From Bacillota bacterium (lineage in GTDB: Bacteria > Bacillota > Clostridia > Lachnospirales > Lachnospiraceae): 64,000 nt of DNA. Where the stretch lies: the NCBI GenBank assembly GCA_023439505.1, contig JAEXNR010000007.1, positions 124,001 to 188,000 of the forward strand. Reading direction: 5' to 3'. Each line of letters opens with the position of its first letter. The stretch's first letter is position 1. Of the stretch, positions 1-8,910 are shown one piece after another. The translations under genes and the position numbers were made by a program. The notes under the pieces were generated by a model. It saw nothing but the letters and a program-made list of their open reading frames with translations, searched no databases and was not told the DNA's origin.

Positions 1-168
1 AAGACGAACGTACAGATGATCATGAGCGTGATGTTAATTATCAATCTTGACAATCCTTTTATCAATGTACTGGAACAGATCGCAATTTATTTATCCTTAA
101 TTTTAACCATTGTTTCTCTTGTGGATTATATCTATCAGAATCGCAGTGTATTAAGGGATACAAAATAA
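1..168 (+). CDS. pgsA: CDP-diacylglycerol--glycerol-3-phosphate 3-phosphatidyltransferase, C-terminal end (partial)
   Basis: The window opens inside a reading frame of 55 codons that ends with TAA at 166-168. The visible tail starts KTNVQM and continues as a hydrophobic stretch ending near VDYIYQNRSVLRDTK. This fits the last membrane helix of PgsA, the membrane enzyme that makes phosphatidylglycerol phosphate for phospholipid synthesis. The pgsA-cinA order is common in Firmicutes and supports the call. The CDP-alcohol phosphatidyltransferase motif lies upstream of the window, so the assignment rests on the tail and on context. Confidence 0.7.
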   Translation, partial: KTNVQMIMSVMLIINLDNPFINVLEQIAIYLSLILTIVSLVDYIYQNRSVLRDTK

Positions 169-228
169 GCCACGAAGGTTGCCCGAGCATCCACTTTGAA
201 ATTATATTCCGGAAAGGAAGTCTTCCAA

Positions 229-1503
229 ATGATTGTCGAAATAATCAGCGTAGGTACGGAAATTTTACTTGGAAACATTGTAAATACAAATGCAAATTAT
301 CTTGCAAAAAAATGTGCCGAGCTTGGTTTGTCCTCCTATTTCCAAGTTGCTGTCGGAGATAACGAGACCAGATTAAGCAGTGTAATCGAAACAGCACTTA
401 ATCGAAGTGACATTCTGATTTTGACTGGAGGTCTTGGTCCGACACAGGATGATATGACCAAAGAAGCGACAGCAAAGGTACTTCAACGGCCGCTGATGAT
501 GGATGAGCACTCCAGAGAACGGATTCTGTCCTATTTTCATGGTATTGATACGTCAAAAAGAGGTTCTGACGGTCTTGCCGCAATTACAGAAAACAATTGG
601 AAACAGGCGATGAAGATAGCCGGCTGCCTGGTAGTTGATAATGATAACGGAACCGCGCCCGGTTACATTGTAGAAACCGGACAAAAAAGGATTATCTTAT
701 TACCGGGACCTCCCAGTGAACTGATTCCCATGTTCGAAGTGTCCATTTTCCCATACCTGAAAAAATTGCAGAACAAAGTATTTCTCTCAAAGATGGTTAA
801 GATTACGGGAATCGGAGAGAGCAGAGCAGAAACTTTGATTCTTGATTTGATTGAAGGACAGACCAATCCGACCATAGCTCCATATGCAAAAAGCGGAGAG
901 GTGCACTTTCGAATTACGGCTTCTGATGAAAGTGAAGAGGCGGCACACCGGCGCTTACTTCCCTTATTAGAGGAATTAAATAGCCGTTTTCAGGAGAATA
1001 TATACACCACAAAGGAGGAAGAAACCTTAGAAGATGTCGTTGCTTCCTTATTAATAAAACATCATCTGACCCTGGCCAGTGCAGAATCTTGTACCGGCGG
1101 ATTATTAACCGGTCGCATCGTGAACGTTCCCGGGGTGTCAAAAATCCTGCGGGAAGGTTTTATTACTTATTCTAATGAAGCAAAAATGAAGTATCTTGGT
1201 GTTTCGGAAGGCACGCTGAACCGATATGGTGCCGTAAGTGAGCAGACTGCAAAGGAAATGGCCGTGGGCGCGGCCAAAGCGGCCAAAGCCAATGCCTCGC
1301 TTGCTATTACAGGAATTGCGGGTCCTGATGGCGGAACAGAAGAGAAACCGGTGGGACTCGTCTACATCTCCTGTTATCTGAACGATCAGGTTATTGTAAA
1401 AGAGTGCCGGTTTAGAGGCTCCCGGGAAAAAGTCAGAGAACTTAGTGTGATTACGGCACTGGATTTGCTGAGAAGATGCCTTTTGAAGTTTTATGGCTTG
1501 TAA
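229..1503 (+). CDS. cinA: CinA family protein (competence/damage-inducible; nicotinamide-nucleotide amidase)
   Basis: A 424-residue, full-length CinA. The N-terminal molybdopterin-binding-like (COG1058) domain starts MIVEIISVGTEILLG and carries TGGLGPTQDD at about residues 66-75. The C-terminal amidase domain contains AESCTGG (about residue 285) and ITGIAGPDGG. The C-terminal domain of this family deamidates nicotinamide mononucleotide in pyridine-nucleotide salvage, and the N-terminal domain has ADP-ribose pyrophosphatase activity in some members. I chose ATG 229 because GGAAAGGAAG lies 8 bases upstream; an in-frame TTG at 196 would add 11 residues that do not resemble CinA. It follows pgsA by 60 bases. 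In many Firmicutes cinA lies next to recA; here recA is 15 kb away. Confidence 0.93.
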   Translation: MIVEIISVGTEILLGNIVNTNANYLAKKCAELGLSSYFQVAVGDNETRLSSVIETALNRSDILILTGGLGPTQDDMTKEATAKVLQRPLMMDEHSRERILSYFHGIDTSKRGSDGLAAITENNWKQAMKIAGCLVVDNDNGTAPGYIVETGQKRIILLPGPPSELIPMFEVSIFPYLKKLQNKVFLSKMVKITGIGESRAETLILDLIEGQTNPTIAPYAKSGEVHFRITASDESEEAAHRRLLPLLEELNSRFQENIYTTKEEETLEDVVASLLIKHHLTLASAESCTGGLLTGRIVNVPGVSKILREGFITYSNEAKMKYLGVSEGTLNRYGAVSEQTAKEMAVGAAKAAKANASLAITGIAGPDGGTEEKPVGLVYISCYLNDQVIVKECRFRGSREKVRELSVITALDLLRRCLLKFYGL

Positions 1504-1671
1504 TTGCGTATTAATAAAGATCGTATTTTGGGCATTTCATTTTATACTTTCATAAAAATGTTATTAAATATGTATAATTTATGAATCATAACATAGAAAT
1601 GACACAGTTGTATCTTATTGTAATATCAATAAAATTTTATTATTGTTCTTCGATTTTCTAAGGAGGTTATT

Positions 1672-2295
1672 ATGGAACGATCCAATAAAAAATTGATATT
1701 GATTACAATATTGATCTGCATCCTTATGCTTTCCGGATGTAATAAAATTCATTTTAGTATTGATAAGAATTCTGATCAGCGTATTGATAATACAAATGAT
1801 GATCAGAAGGAAGACAAGATAGATGAGAAAAAGACTGACAATCAGGAAAAACCGATCCAGACATCTCCCGGTGATTCCACATCCCCGGCACCATCAGCGA
1901 TTCAACCCAATGCCAACACGGAATTAATGATTTATACGATTAACTCCGAAGGAGAGATCAAACCTGCTACAGCACTTATTGAGCAGGGAACAGAGATTAC
2001 ACCGCAAGTAATTGTAGATCAGGTTGTAGAGTCGATGGCTGATAATTCTCTCACTGTGGGCATCCAAAGTGTGACCACGCAGGACGATGCTGTTATCGTT
2101 AATTTTTATTCCGATCAGCCGCCTCTCATCAACGTAGGGGCAGGAATAGAAGCTTCTGTATTAGATGCGATTGCCCAGAGCCTGATAGATAATCTGGATG
2201 ATTACAGTAAGGTTATTTACAGGATGGATGGTAAGGCGTATGCCAGTGATCATATAGCATTAAAATTAGATGAAGTATATCTGGGAGATAATTAA
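1672..2295 (+). CDS. GerMN-domain lipoprotein
   Basis: A 207-residue predicted lipoprotein. A basic N-terminus (MERSNKKL) is followed by a hydrophobic segment and a lipobox ending LMLSGC, so lipidation at about Cys23 is expected. Next comes a polar Asp/Lys/Pro/Ser-rich linker (residues 25-85). The C-terminal domain (about 86-205) has the GerMN pattern, including GEIKPATALIEQG and the repeating strand/helix segments seen in spore-germination GerM proteins. GerM proteins act in sporulation and germination, but the exact role is inferred. The start has a strong site, AAGGAGG 7 bases upstream. The 168-base upstream gap contains a TATAAT-like -10 at 1573 but no convincing -35. Confidence 0.8.
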   Translation: MERSNKKLILITILICILMLSGCNKIHFSIDKNSDQRIDNTNDDQKEDKIDEKKTDNQEKPIQTSPGDSTSPAPSAIQPNANTELMIYTINSEGEIKPATALIEQGTEITPQVIVDQVVESMADNSLTVGIQSVTTQDDAVIVNFYSDQPPLINVGAGIEASVLDAIAQSLIDNLDDYSKVIYRMDGKAYASDHIALKLDEVYLGDN

Positions 2296-2320
2296 GGTTA
2301 AACAACAGGGATTACGAAAC

Positions 2321-2365
2321 AGGTAATTGTGGTACATGTATATGTATTCTGCAATTACCTTTCTT
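2321..2365 (+). terminator. Possible weak terminator hairpin
   Basis: A 9-bp inverted repeat (AGGTAATTG at 2321-2329, CAATTACCT at 2352-2360) is separated by a 22-base loop and followed by a short T-rich run. It lies 26 bases after the GerMN lipoprotein gene. The long loop and weak T tract make termination uncertain. Confidence 0.35.
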
Positions 2366-2464
2366 AACGCATATGAGGTACGTTCCTGATTGAGAAACTT
2401 ATCGCAGGTTTTATATCCTTGCGACTCCTGGCATTCAATATCATTGAAAGGTATAAATACCATT

Positions 2465-3700
2465 ATGAGTAAAATTTTTATAGTTGGCGGAGGTGCCGCC
2501 GGAATGCTTGCTGCCATCATCGCGGCAAAAAACGGACATCTTGTGGAGCTGTTTGAGAAGAATGAAAAGCTTGGCAAGAAGCTTTTCATTACAGGTAAAG
2601 GAAGGTGTAATCTGACCAACGCCTGTGATCAGGACACTTTTTTTGGACAGATTGTTACCAATCCTAAATTTTTGTTTCGGGCTTTTCATGAATTCAATAA
2701 TTTCGACACCATGAACTTCTTTGAAGAACTGGGTCTGGCGTTAAAGACAGAACGGGGTGACCGTGTATTCCCTGTTTCCGATAAATCTTCCGATGTAATT
2801 GCGGTGTTAAAAAGAGAATTGGACAGACAGAAGGTAACCATCCATTATAACAGCGAAGTTACAAAAATTCATTATGCCCGCGGGGTATTCACAGGGATCA
2901 GCCTGTCTAAGAATTCAGCTGTTCTAAATGCAGATGCTGTAATGATCGCTACAGGAGGCCTATCCTATTCCTCTACCGGCTCTACCGGTGACGGCTATAC
3001 CTTTGCAAAAGCAATGGGGCATAGCATCACCGAATTATCTCCCTCGCTGGTACCGCTACATGTCAGAGAAGATTATGTCAGAGAGTTAATGGGATTGTCG
3101 CTAAAAAATATTGAAATCACCATCTCTTCCGGGCAAAAGCAGATTTATCGGGAGTTTGGTGAGCTTTTATTTACCCACTTCGGTGTCAGCGGCCCATTGA
3201 TATTAAGTGCAAGCAGCTATATAACCCCTTATCTGAAAGAAAAAAAAGAGCTGGAGCTTTCCATAGATTTAAAGCCTGCGCTATCACAAGAGCAGTTGGA
3301 TGCTCGAATATTACGGGATTTTGATGAATTTAAAAACAAACAATTTAAGAATTCCTTGGAGCACCTCTTGCCAAATAAACTAATTGATGTTATCATTCGA
3401 CTAAGCCTAATTGATCCAGAAAAGAAAGTAAATTCCATTACAAAAGAAGAACGTATCCGATTAATTTCATTACTGAAAAATCTAACCTTTCATATTACGA
3501 AACTAAGCGATTATAATCAGGCTGTCATCACGAAAGGCGGCATTAATATAAAGGAAATTAATCCTTCTACAATGGAATCCAAATTCATCAAAAATGTATA
3601 TTTTATCGGAGAAGTCCTGGATCTGGATGCACTTACCGGCGGTTTTAATCTTCAGATTGCCTGGTCAACGGCATATCTGGCTGGGTCCTCCCTATACTAA
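2465..3700 (+). CDS. NAD(P)/FAD-dependent oxidoreductase, BaiN/HI0933 family
   Basis: A 411-residue flavoprotein. The N-terminus has the dinucleotide-binding loop GGGAAG (about residues 8-13), and GKGRCNLTN follows near residue 45, which is typical of the HI0933/YhiN/BaiN family. The C-terminal FAD-contacting region reads IGEVLDLDALTGGFNLQ. Members are mostly uncharacterised flavoproteins; BaiN-type members have been linked to reduction steps in bile-acid metabolism, but nothing here shows the substrate. ATG 2465 is preferred to upstream in-frame starts because the GxGxxG fold must begin there; the ribosome site (GAAAGG, 13 bases upstream) is weak. It sits 51 bases before cmk, as in several clostridia. 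Confidence 0.85.
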   Translation: MSKIFIVGGGAAGMLAAIIAAKNGHLVELFEKNEKLGKKLFITGKGRCNLTNACDQDTFFGQIVTNPKFLFRAFHEFNNFDTMNFFEELGLALKTERGDRVFPVSDKSSDVIAVLKRELDRQKVTIHYNSEVTKIHYARGVFTGISLSKNSAVLNADAVMIATGGLSYSSTGSTGDGYTFAKAMGHSITELSPSLVPLHVREDYVRELMGLSLKNIEITISSGQKQIYREFGELLFTHFGVSGPLILSASSYITPYLKEKKELELSIDLKPALSQEQLDARILRDFDEFKNKQFKNSLEHLLPNKLIDVIIRLSLIDPEKKVNSITKEERIRLISLLKNLTFHITKLSDYNQAVITKGGINIKEINPSTMESKFIKNVYFIGEVLDLDALTGGFNLQIAWSTAYLAGSSLY

Positions 3701-3751
3701 AATCTGACAAATGCATTACAACATATCAATCAATTACGGAGGTTAATCACA

Positions 3752-4426
3752 ATGTCATATTTTAAAATTGCCATTGATGGTCCTGCCGGTGCAGGAAAAA
3801 GTACAATTGCCAGAAAAATTGCCAGAAGTCTTTCCTTTGTCTATGTAGATACAGGTGCAATGTACCGCGCGATGGCCTTATATTTTATCAGAAATCATAT
3901 CCGTTTTGATGAGAAGTCAAAAATTGAATCTGCCTGTTCCAATGTAGATATTACCATAGAATTTAAAGACGGTGAGCAAATTGTTATTTTAAACGGTGAG
4001 CCGGTGAATGCCTATCTCAGGACAGAAGAGGTCGGTAATATGGCCAGTGCTACCTCCGTCAATAAAGCCGTTCGTTTAAAACTGGTAGAATTACAACAAA
4101 ACTTAGCGAAGAAAGAAAATGTGGTAATGGACGGGAGAGATATCGGAACCTATGTTCTTCCCGATGCACAGCTTAAGATATTTTTGACTGCCAGCACTGA
4201 AGAAAGAGCCCGAAGAAGATGGGCAGAGCTTAAGGAAAAAGGATTGGATGCCGATATTACTAAAATCGAAGATGATATTAAGGAACGGGATCACAGAGAT
4301 ATAACAAGGGAATTTGCGCCGTTAAAGCAGGCCCCGGACGCCATATTGCTTGATTCCTCCGAATCAACCATTGATGAAGTAGTTGAAATGATTATGAAAT
4401 ACTATCATACTATAAAGGAAGACTGA
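3752..4426 (+). CDS. cmk: Cytidylate kinase
   Basis: A 224-residue (d)CMP kinase that phosphorylates CMP and dCMP with ATP in pyrimidine nucleotide metabolism. The P-loop GPAGAGKST is at about residues 10-18, followed by the substrate motif YVDTGAMYRA and the later segment VMDGRDIGTYV. Length matches the family. The start has CGGAGG 10 bases upstream. Only 5 bases separate its stop from the IspH-S1 start, so the two are almost certainly co-transcribed; cmk-ispH-rpsA order is common in clostridia. Confidence 0.96.
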   Translation: MSYFKIAIDGPAGAGKSTIARKIARSLSFVYVDTGAMYRAMALYFIRNHIRFDEKSKIESACSNVDITIEFKDGEQIVILNGEPVNAYLRTEEVGNMASATSVNKAVRLKLVELQQNLAKKENVVMDGRDIGTYVLPDAQLKIFLTASTEERARRRWAELKEKGLDADITKIEDDIKERDHRDITREFAPLKQAPDAILLDSSESTIDEVVEMIMKYYHTIKED

Positions 4427-4431
4427 TTAAA

Positions 4432-6360
4432 TTGAATATTACGATTGCTAAAAGTTCCGGATTTTGTTTTGGGGTAAAACGGGCAGTCGACTTAGTTTAT
4501 GAAGAAATTGAAAAAGGCGGATCAGTCTATACCTTTGGTCCCATTATTCATAACGAGGAGGTTGTCGATGATTTAAATCGAAAAGGCGTTAAAGTCATTC
4601 AGGTCATAGAAGAATTAAAAGACCTGCCAAAGGGTACAATAATCATACGCTCGCATGGTGTTTCCAAATCCGTTTATGATGAAATTGCGGCCTATGGCCA
4701 TAAAATTTTGGATGCAACCTGTCCTTTTGTTTTAAAAATCCATAAAATTGTCAGTGAGCAGAGTAACGACAACAAACATATTATTATTATCGGTAATCGT
4801 TCCCACCCTGAGGTAGAAGGTATTACCGGCTGGTGTAAGGATGATTTCACTGTGATCGAGAATACCTCAGAGGCACAGGAATTTTCCCTTCCTCCGGACC
4901 GAAAAATCTGTATTGTAGCCCAGACGACATTTAATTACAAGAAATTTCAAGATTTAGTTGAAATTATAATGAAAAAGGGGTATGATATATTTGTTTTAAA
5001 TACAATTTGCAATGCTACACAGGAAAGACAGACGCAGGCCTTTGAGCTTGCAAGGCAATCAGATGCCATGATCGTAATTGGCGGAAAACATAGCTCTAAT
5101 ACGAGAAAGCTCTATGAAATTTGCAAAAAAGAATGTGAAAATACTTACCATATACAGAAACCGGATGATCTGGATTTAAGACTGCTTAAATCTTATCGTA
5201 ATGTAGGTATTACAGCAGGGGCATCAACCCCAAACAATATAATCAAGGAGGTTTATACCGTAATGTCAGAAAAAAGTTTTGAACAATTATTAGAGGAAGA
5301 AAAAGTAGTCGAAATAAACAACGGTGATGTTGTAGAAGGAATTGTCTTGGGTGTAAAAGAAGATGAAATCATCTTAAATATAGGCTACAAGTCGGAAGGT
5401 ATCATTACAAGAAACGAATACACAAACACCCCCAATCTTGACTTGACAACTGTTGTTGCTGTGGGAGACAAGATGCAGGCCAAAGTCCTTAAGGTAAACG
5501 ACGGTGAAGGACAGGTTGCGCTGACCTACAAAAGACTTGCCGCAGAAAAGGGCAATAAGAAATTAGAAGAAGCATTCAATAATCATGAAGTATTGTCTGC
5601 TAAGGTTGCTGCTGTTTTAAACGGAGGTTTAAGTGTTATCATCGATGAAGCAAGAGTATTTATTCCTGCCAGCCTGATTTCCGATTCCTATGAAAAGGAT
5701 CTTGCCAAATATGCAGGGCAGAAGATTGATTTCGTGATTACTGAGTTTAATCCGAAGAAGAGAAGAATTATCGGTGACCGTAAACAACTCATCGTTTCTC
5801 AGAAGGAAGTATTAAAGAAAGAATTATTTGATAGAATTCAAGTCGGAATGACAATTGAAGGAACCGTAAAGAATATCACCGATTTTGGTGCATTTATTGA
5901 TCTTGGCGGAGCAGATGGTCTCCTTCACATCTCCGAGATGTCCTGGGGCAGAGTTGAAAATCCGAAAAAGGTATTTAAGATTGGCGATACCGTAACAGCC
6001 TTTGTAAAAGATATTCAGGGCGAGAAGATAGCGCTCAGCTTAAAATTTGATCATCAGAACCCTTGGCTGGATGCTGAAGTAAAATATGCTGTAGGCAATG
6101 AAGTTACCGGTTCTGTGGCACGTATGACAGATTTCGGTGCATTTGTTGAATTGGAGCCTGGAATTGATGCATTATTGCATGTATCCCAGATTTCCAAAGA
6201 ACATGTAGATAAGCCCTCTGATGCTTTAAGGATCGGACAGGAAATCACAGCAAAGGTTGTTGAATTTAATAAAGATGAAAAGAAGATCAGCTTAAGCATC
6301 AAGGCTTTAGAAGCTTTTGATAAAACAGAAGAGCCGGAAGAGACAACAGAGGAAGCATAA
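4432..6360 (+). CDS. ispH/rpsA: Bifunctional 4-hydroxy-3-methylbut-2-enyl diphosphate reductase / ribosomal protein S1
   Basis: A 642-residue fusion starting at TTG 4432. Residues 1-275 are IspH, the last MEP-pathway enzyme, which reduces HMBPP to IPP and DMAPP. The three [4Fe-4S] cysteines are Cys12 (SGFCFG), Cys97 (DATCPF) and Cys193 (NTICNAT), with the substrate motif RSHGVS. Residues ~296-627 hold four S1 RNA-binding domains; the last two carry the canonical TDFGAF strands. This architecture is known in Lachnospiraceae and other clostridia. An in-frame ATG at 5263 (Met278), at the domain junction, has AAGGAGG at 5245-5251, so a separate 365-residue S1 protein could also be translated. The TTG start follows the end of cmk with no strong site of its own. 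Confidence 0.95.
   Translation: MNITIAKSSGFCFGVKRAVDLVYEEIEKGGSVYTFGPIIHNEEVVDDLNRKGVKVIQVIEELKDLPKGTIIIRSHGVSKSVYDEIAAYGHKILDATCPFVLKIHKIVSEQSNDNKHIIIIGNRSHPEVEGITGWCKDDFTVIENTSEAQEFSLPPDRKICIVAQTTFNYKKFQDLVEIIMKKGYDIFVLNTICNATQERQTQAFELARQSDAMIVIGGKHSSNTRKLYEICKKECENTYHIQKPDDLDLRLLKSYRNVGITAGASTPNNIIKEVYTVMSEKSFEQLLEEEKVVEINNGDVVEGIVLGVKEDEIILNIGYKSEGIITRNEYTNTPNLDLTTVVAVGDKMQAKVLKVNDGEGQVALTYKRLAAEKGNKKLEEAFNNHEVLSAKVAAVLNGGLSVIIDEARVFIPASLISDSYEKDLAKYAGQKIDFVITEFNPKKRRIIGDRKQLIVSQKEVLKKELFDRIQVGMTIEGTVKNITDFGAFIDLGGADGLLHISEMSWGRVENPKKVFKIGDTVTAFVKDIQGEKIALSLKFDHQNPWLDAEVKYAVGNEVTGSVARMTDFGAFVELEPGIDALLHVSQISKEHVDKPSDALRIGQEITAKVVEFNKDEKKISLSIKALEAFDKTEEPEETTEEA
5245..5265 (+). promoter_or_regulatory. 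Internal ribosome binding site and start codon within ispH-rpsA
   Basis: AAGGAGG at 5245-5251 lies 11 bases before an in-frame ATG at 5263-5265. The ATG falls at the boundary between the IspH and S1 parts of the fused gene. The site is stronger than anything before the TTG start of the whole gene. It may drive internal initiation of free ribosomal protein S1; this is an inference from sequence. Confidence 0.55.
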
Positions 6361-6389
6361 CAAAACGAAACCAATGATAGAGGAGACTT

Positions 6390-7172
6390 ATGGTACAAGG
6401 GAGTTATGAAGCATTTAAACAATCCATTTTTGAGCTAACCAAGATTGATTTAAATTCTTATAAAGAACGTCAAATGAAACGCCGTATTGAAGCGTTGATC
6501 ACGAAGCATGAAATAATCTCTTTTACCGATTACGTCCATAGGCTAAAGACGGACAAGATAGCATATGAAGAATTCATTAATTATATTACGATTAATGTCT
6601 CTGAGTTCTTTCGAAACCCGGAACAATGGGCGCTTTTAGAAAAAGAAGTATTTCCTTATCTTTTTGAACATTTTGGGAAAGAGATTAAGATTTGGAGTGC
6701 CGCCTGTTCTACCGGTGATGAGCCTTATTCACTGGTCATGCTTCTGTCCAAGTTTCTGCCGATGAATAAAATTAAGATATACGCTACCGATATTGATAAA
6801 ATAGTACTGGAGAAGGCTCAGGTAGGACTTTATAATGAGAAAAGTCTGAAAGCCTTACCTGAGGAATATCTTAACAAATATTTCAATAAGATTAACGATA
6901 GAACATATCAGATTTCAGACAGTGTTAAGTCCTGCGTTACCTTTAAGCAACACGATTTATTAAAAGATGCTTATCCCGGCGGCTGTGATCTCATTGTCTG
7001 CCGTAATGTATTAATTTATTTTACGGATGAGGCCAAGAATAAGATATATGAGGGATTTCACTCCTCTTTAAAGAAAGAGGGTCTGTTGTTCGTAGGCAGT
7101 ACAGAACAAATTATTCAGGCCCATCAGATTGGCTTCCATAATTATAAATCTTTCTTTTATAAGAAGGCTTAA
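6390..7172 (+). CDS. cheR: CheR-family protein-glutamate O-methyltransferase
   Basis: A 260-residue chemotaxis methyltransferase that uses S-adenosylmethionine to methylate glutamates of chemoreceptors. The N-terminal helical CheR domain (about 1-70) contains YKERQMKRRIEA, which fits the receptor-contacting region. The catalytic domain has NVSEFFRNPEQW, the SAM-binding motif WSAACSTGDEPYSL and CRNVLIYF near residue 205. No other chemotaxis gene is adjacent; it follows ispH-rpsA by 29 bases and ends at a strong terminator, so it is probably the last gene of the cmk-ispH operon. GAGGAG precedes the ATG. Its presence suggests a motile organism. Confidence 0.93.
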   Translation: MVQGSYEAFKQSIFELTKIDLNSYKERQMKRRIEALITKHEIISFTDYVHRLKTDKIAYEEFINYITINVSEFFRNPEQWALLEKEVFPYLFEHFGKEIKIWSAACSTGDEPYSLVMLLSKFLPMNKIKIYATDIDKIVLEKAQVGLYNEKSLKALPEEYLNKYFNKINDRTYQISDSVKSCVTFKQHDLLKDAYPGGCDLIVCRNVLIYFTDEAKNKIYEGFHSSLKKEGLLFVGSTEQIIQAHQIGFHNYKSFFYKKA

Positions 7173-7191
7173 ATTAACATAATCATAATTT

Positions 7192-7222
7192 GGGAAATGA
7201 TGAAGAATCATTTCCCTTTTTT
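7192..7222 (+). terminator. Rho-independent terminator after cheR
   Basis: A perfect 10-bp stem (GGGAAATGAT at 7192-7201, ATCATTTCCC at 7207-7216) with a 5-base loop is followed by TTTTTT. It lies 19 bases after the cheR stop. Confidence 0.9.
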
Positions 7223-7616
7223 ATCATTTTCAATCAGGACAGGTGAAACGTTCTGTCTGGTTACTTGTTTCTTAATTCAATTCAATTAAAAAATAAGTTG
7301 TATCATAATTTTGTAATCAAACCACAACCTGTCTCATAATAATTGATATGCTATTAATTAAAATAAGAGAGGATTATGCCTATGAAGCCTCCGTGATTTT
7401 TTCACAAAATGTGGTTGATTTTTAGAATGATATCGAGTATATTGATTAATAGGTTAGCTTGCTACCTCATTTTCCTACTATTTCTAGTAAGTAAATGCTA
7501 CGAAGGACGCATCATCATGTATCCAGAAGAAATGAACAAAGCGGTTTGTTTAAGCAATCACTTTGTAAATATTGTGCCGGTATCGGATACGGTAGTTTGG
7601 CAGAATGGAGATTGAT
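7223..7616 (+). other. 394-base intergenic leader before plsX
   Basis: There is no confident gene here. A possible promoter (TTGTAA 7311, CATAAT 7335) begins a leader of about 270 bases. The leader holds a six-codon frame MPMKPP (7376-7396) behind AGAGAGG, and a hydrophobic 68-codon frame (7409-7615) ending one base before the plsX start. A 32-codon subframe of the latter begins at 7517 behind GAAGGACG. None resembles a known protein. Clostridia usually carry a DUF177 gene and rpmF directly upstream of plsX, and neither is present. Confidence 0.5.
7311..7340 (+). promoter_or_regulatory. Possible promoter for plsX-acpP
   Basis: TTGTAA (7311-7316) and CATAAT (7335-7340) with an 18-base spacer. 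It follows the cheR terminator and precedes the fatty acid/phospholipid genes. The match is moderate. Confidence 0.4.
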
Positions 7617-8627
7617 ATGGAAAAATTAATAACGGTTGCTGTAGATGCAATGGGTGGTGACAATGCCCCCGGAGAGATAATTAAGGGCGCTGTTCTTGCG
7701 GTCACGGACAAAAAAGATATCAGAGTCGTATTGGTTGGCCAGGAAGAGGTTATTAAGAAAGGCTTAAGCGAGCATGATTATGACAAAGAACGTATTACAA
7801 TTGTACATGCCGAAGAAGTTATTACCAATTGTGAAGCCCCAGTTATGGCAATTCGCCGTAAAAAGAATTCCTCCATTGTTGTTGCATTAAATATGGTAAA
7901 AAACGGTGAGGCAGATGCATTTGTATCAGCAGGAAGTACCGGAGCCGTATTAGCAGGCGGACAATTGATCGTTGGAAGAATTGAAGGTGTAGAACGTCCT
8001 CCGCTTGCTCCATTGATTCCAACCATGAATGGTGTATCTTTATTAATCGATTGTGGTGCTAATGTTGACGCACGTTCCTCGCATCTGGTTCAATTTGCAA
8101 AAATGGGTTCAATCTATATGGAAAATATCCTGGGATTAAAAAATCCAAGAGTTGCCATCGTAAATAACGGTGCAGAAGAGGAAAAGGGCAATCTGTTGGT
8201 GAAAGAGACCTTTCCTCTGCTAAAAAACTGCAGTGATATTAATTTTATCGGGAGTATAGAGGCAAGAGATATTCCTACAGGCGGGGCTGATGTCATTGTC
8301 TGTGAAGCATTTGTAGGTAATGTAATCTTAAAGTTGTATGAGGGTCTGGGTTCCGCACTTGTGAACAAGATAAAGGCCGGACTGATGAGTACAACAAAAA
8401 GCAAAATCGGTGCATTACTTTGCAAACCTGCATTAAAGGAAACCTTAAAAAGCTTTGATGCTACCAAATACGGCGGTGCACCGCTGCTTGGATTAAAGGG
8501 CCTTGTGGTAAAAACACATGGAAATGCCAAACATACTGAGGTTCGTAATTCTATCTTGCAATGTGTTACATTTTCAGAGCAGAAGATTAATGAGAAAATC
8601 AAAAATAATCTAAGCAATAATGAATAA
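7617..8627 (+). CDS. plsX: Phosphate acyltransferase PlsX
   Basis: A 336-residue PlsX, which converts acyl-ACP to acyl-phosphate, the first step of the PlsX/PlsY route to lysophosphatidic acid. Recognised from TVAVDAMGGDNAPGEI near the N-terminus, AFVSAGSTGAVLAGG, and the C-terminal GGAPLLGLKG. ATG 7617 is preferred to the in-frame ATG at 7605 because GGAG at 7607-7610 has the right 6-base spacing. acpP follows 26 bases later, so the enzyme and its acyl donor carrier are co-transcribed; the partner plsY lies at 35.7 kb in this window. Confidence 0.95.
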   Translation: MEKLITVAVDAMGGDNAPGEIIKGAVLAVTDKKDIRVVLVGQEEVIKKGLSEHDYDKERITIVHAEEVITNCEAPVMAIRRKKNSSIVVALNMVKNGEADAFVSAGSTGAVLAGGQLIVGRIEGVERPPLAPLIPTMNGVSLLIDCGANVDARSSHLVQFAKMGSIYMENILGLKNPRVAIVNNGAEEEKGNLLVKETFPLLKNCSDINFIGSIEARDIPTGGADVIVCEAFVGNVILKLYEGLGSALVNKIKAGLMSTTKSKIGALLCKPALKETLKSFDATKYGGAPLLGLKGLVVKTHGNAKHTEVRNSILQCVTFSEQKINEKIKNNLSNNE

Positions 8628-8653
8628 ATCTTTTAAAAGAAGGGTGAATGAAT

Positions 8654-8884
8654 ATGGAATTTGAAAAATTAAAGAAAATAATTGGTGAAGTACTTAATGT
8701 TGATGAAGATGAGATTACTATGGATACTACATTTGTAGACGATTTGGGTGCCGACTCCCTTGATGTTTTCCAGATCATTATGGGTATTGAAGAAGAATTC
8801 GACATCGAAATTGCGAATGAAGAGGCAGAGAATATCATTACCGTTGCTGATGCAGTGGAACAAATTAAGAACGCAATGAACTAA
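8654..8884 (+). CDS. acpP: Acyl carrier protein
   Basis: A 76-residue acidic four-helix carrier protein for fatty acid synthesis. The 4'-phosphopantetheine attachment serine is Ser35 in LGADSLDV. The length is typical. ATG 8654 is favoured over ATG 8648 because AGAAGGG at 8638-8644 is 9 bases away rather than 3. It lies between plsX and rnc, the classical Firmicute arrangement, and is followed by a long hairpin terminator. Confidence 0.96.
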   Translation: MEFEKLKKIIGEVLNVDEDEITMDTTFVDDLGADSLDVFQIIMGIEEEFDIEIANEEAENIITVADAVEQIKNAMN

Positions 8885-8910
8885 TTCATTTTATAATTCA
8901 TCAGTTTTAT

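Noticed and set aside
7409..7615. 68-codon hydrophobic frame before plsX as a gene
   Set aside because: There is no ribosome site at its first ATG and no recognisable family. I mention it only as part of the leader.
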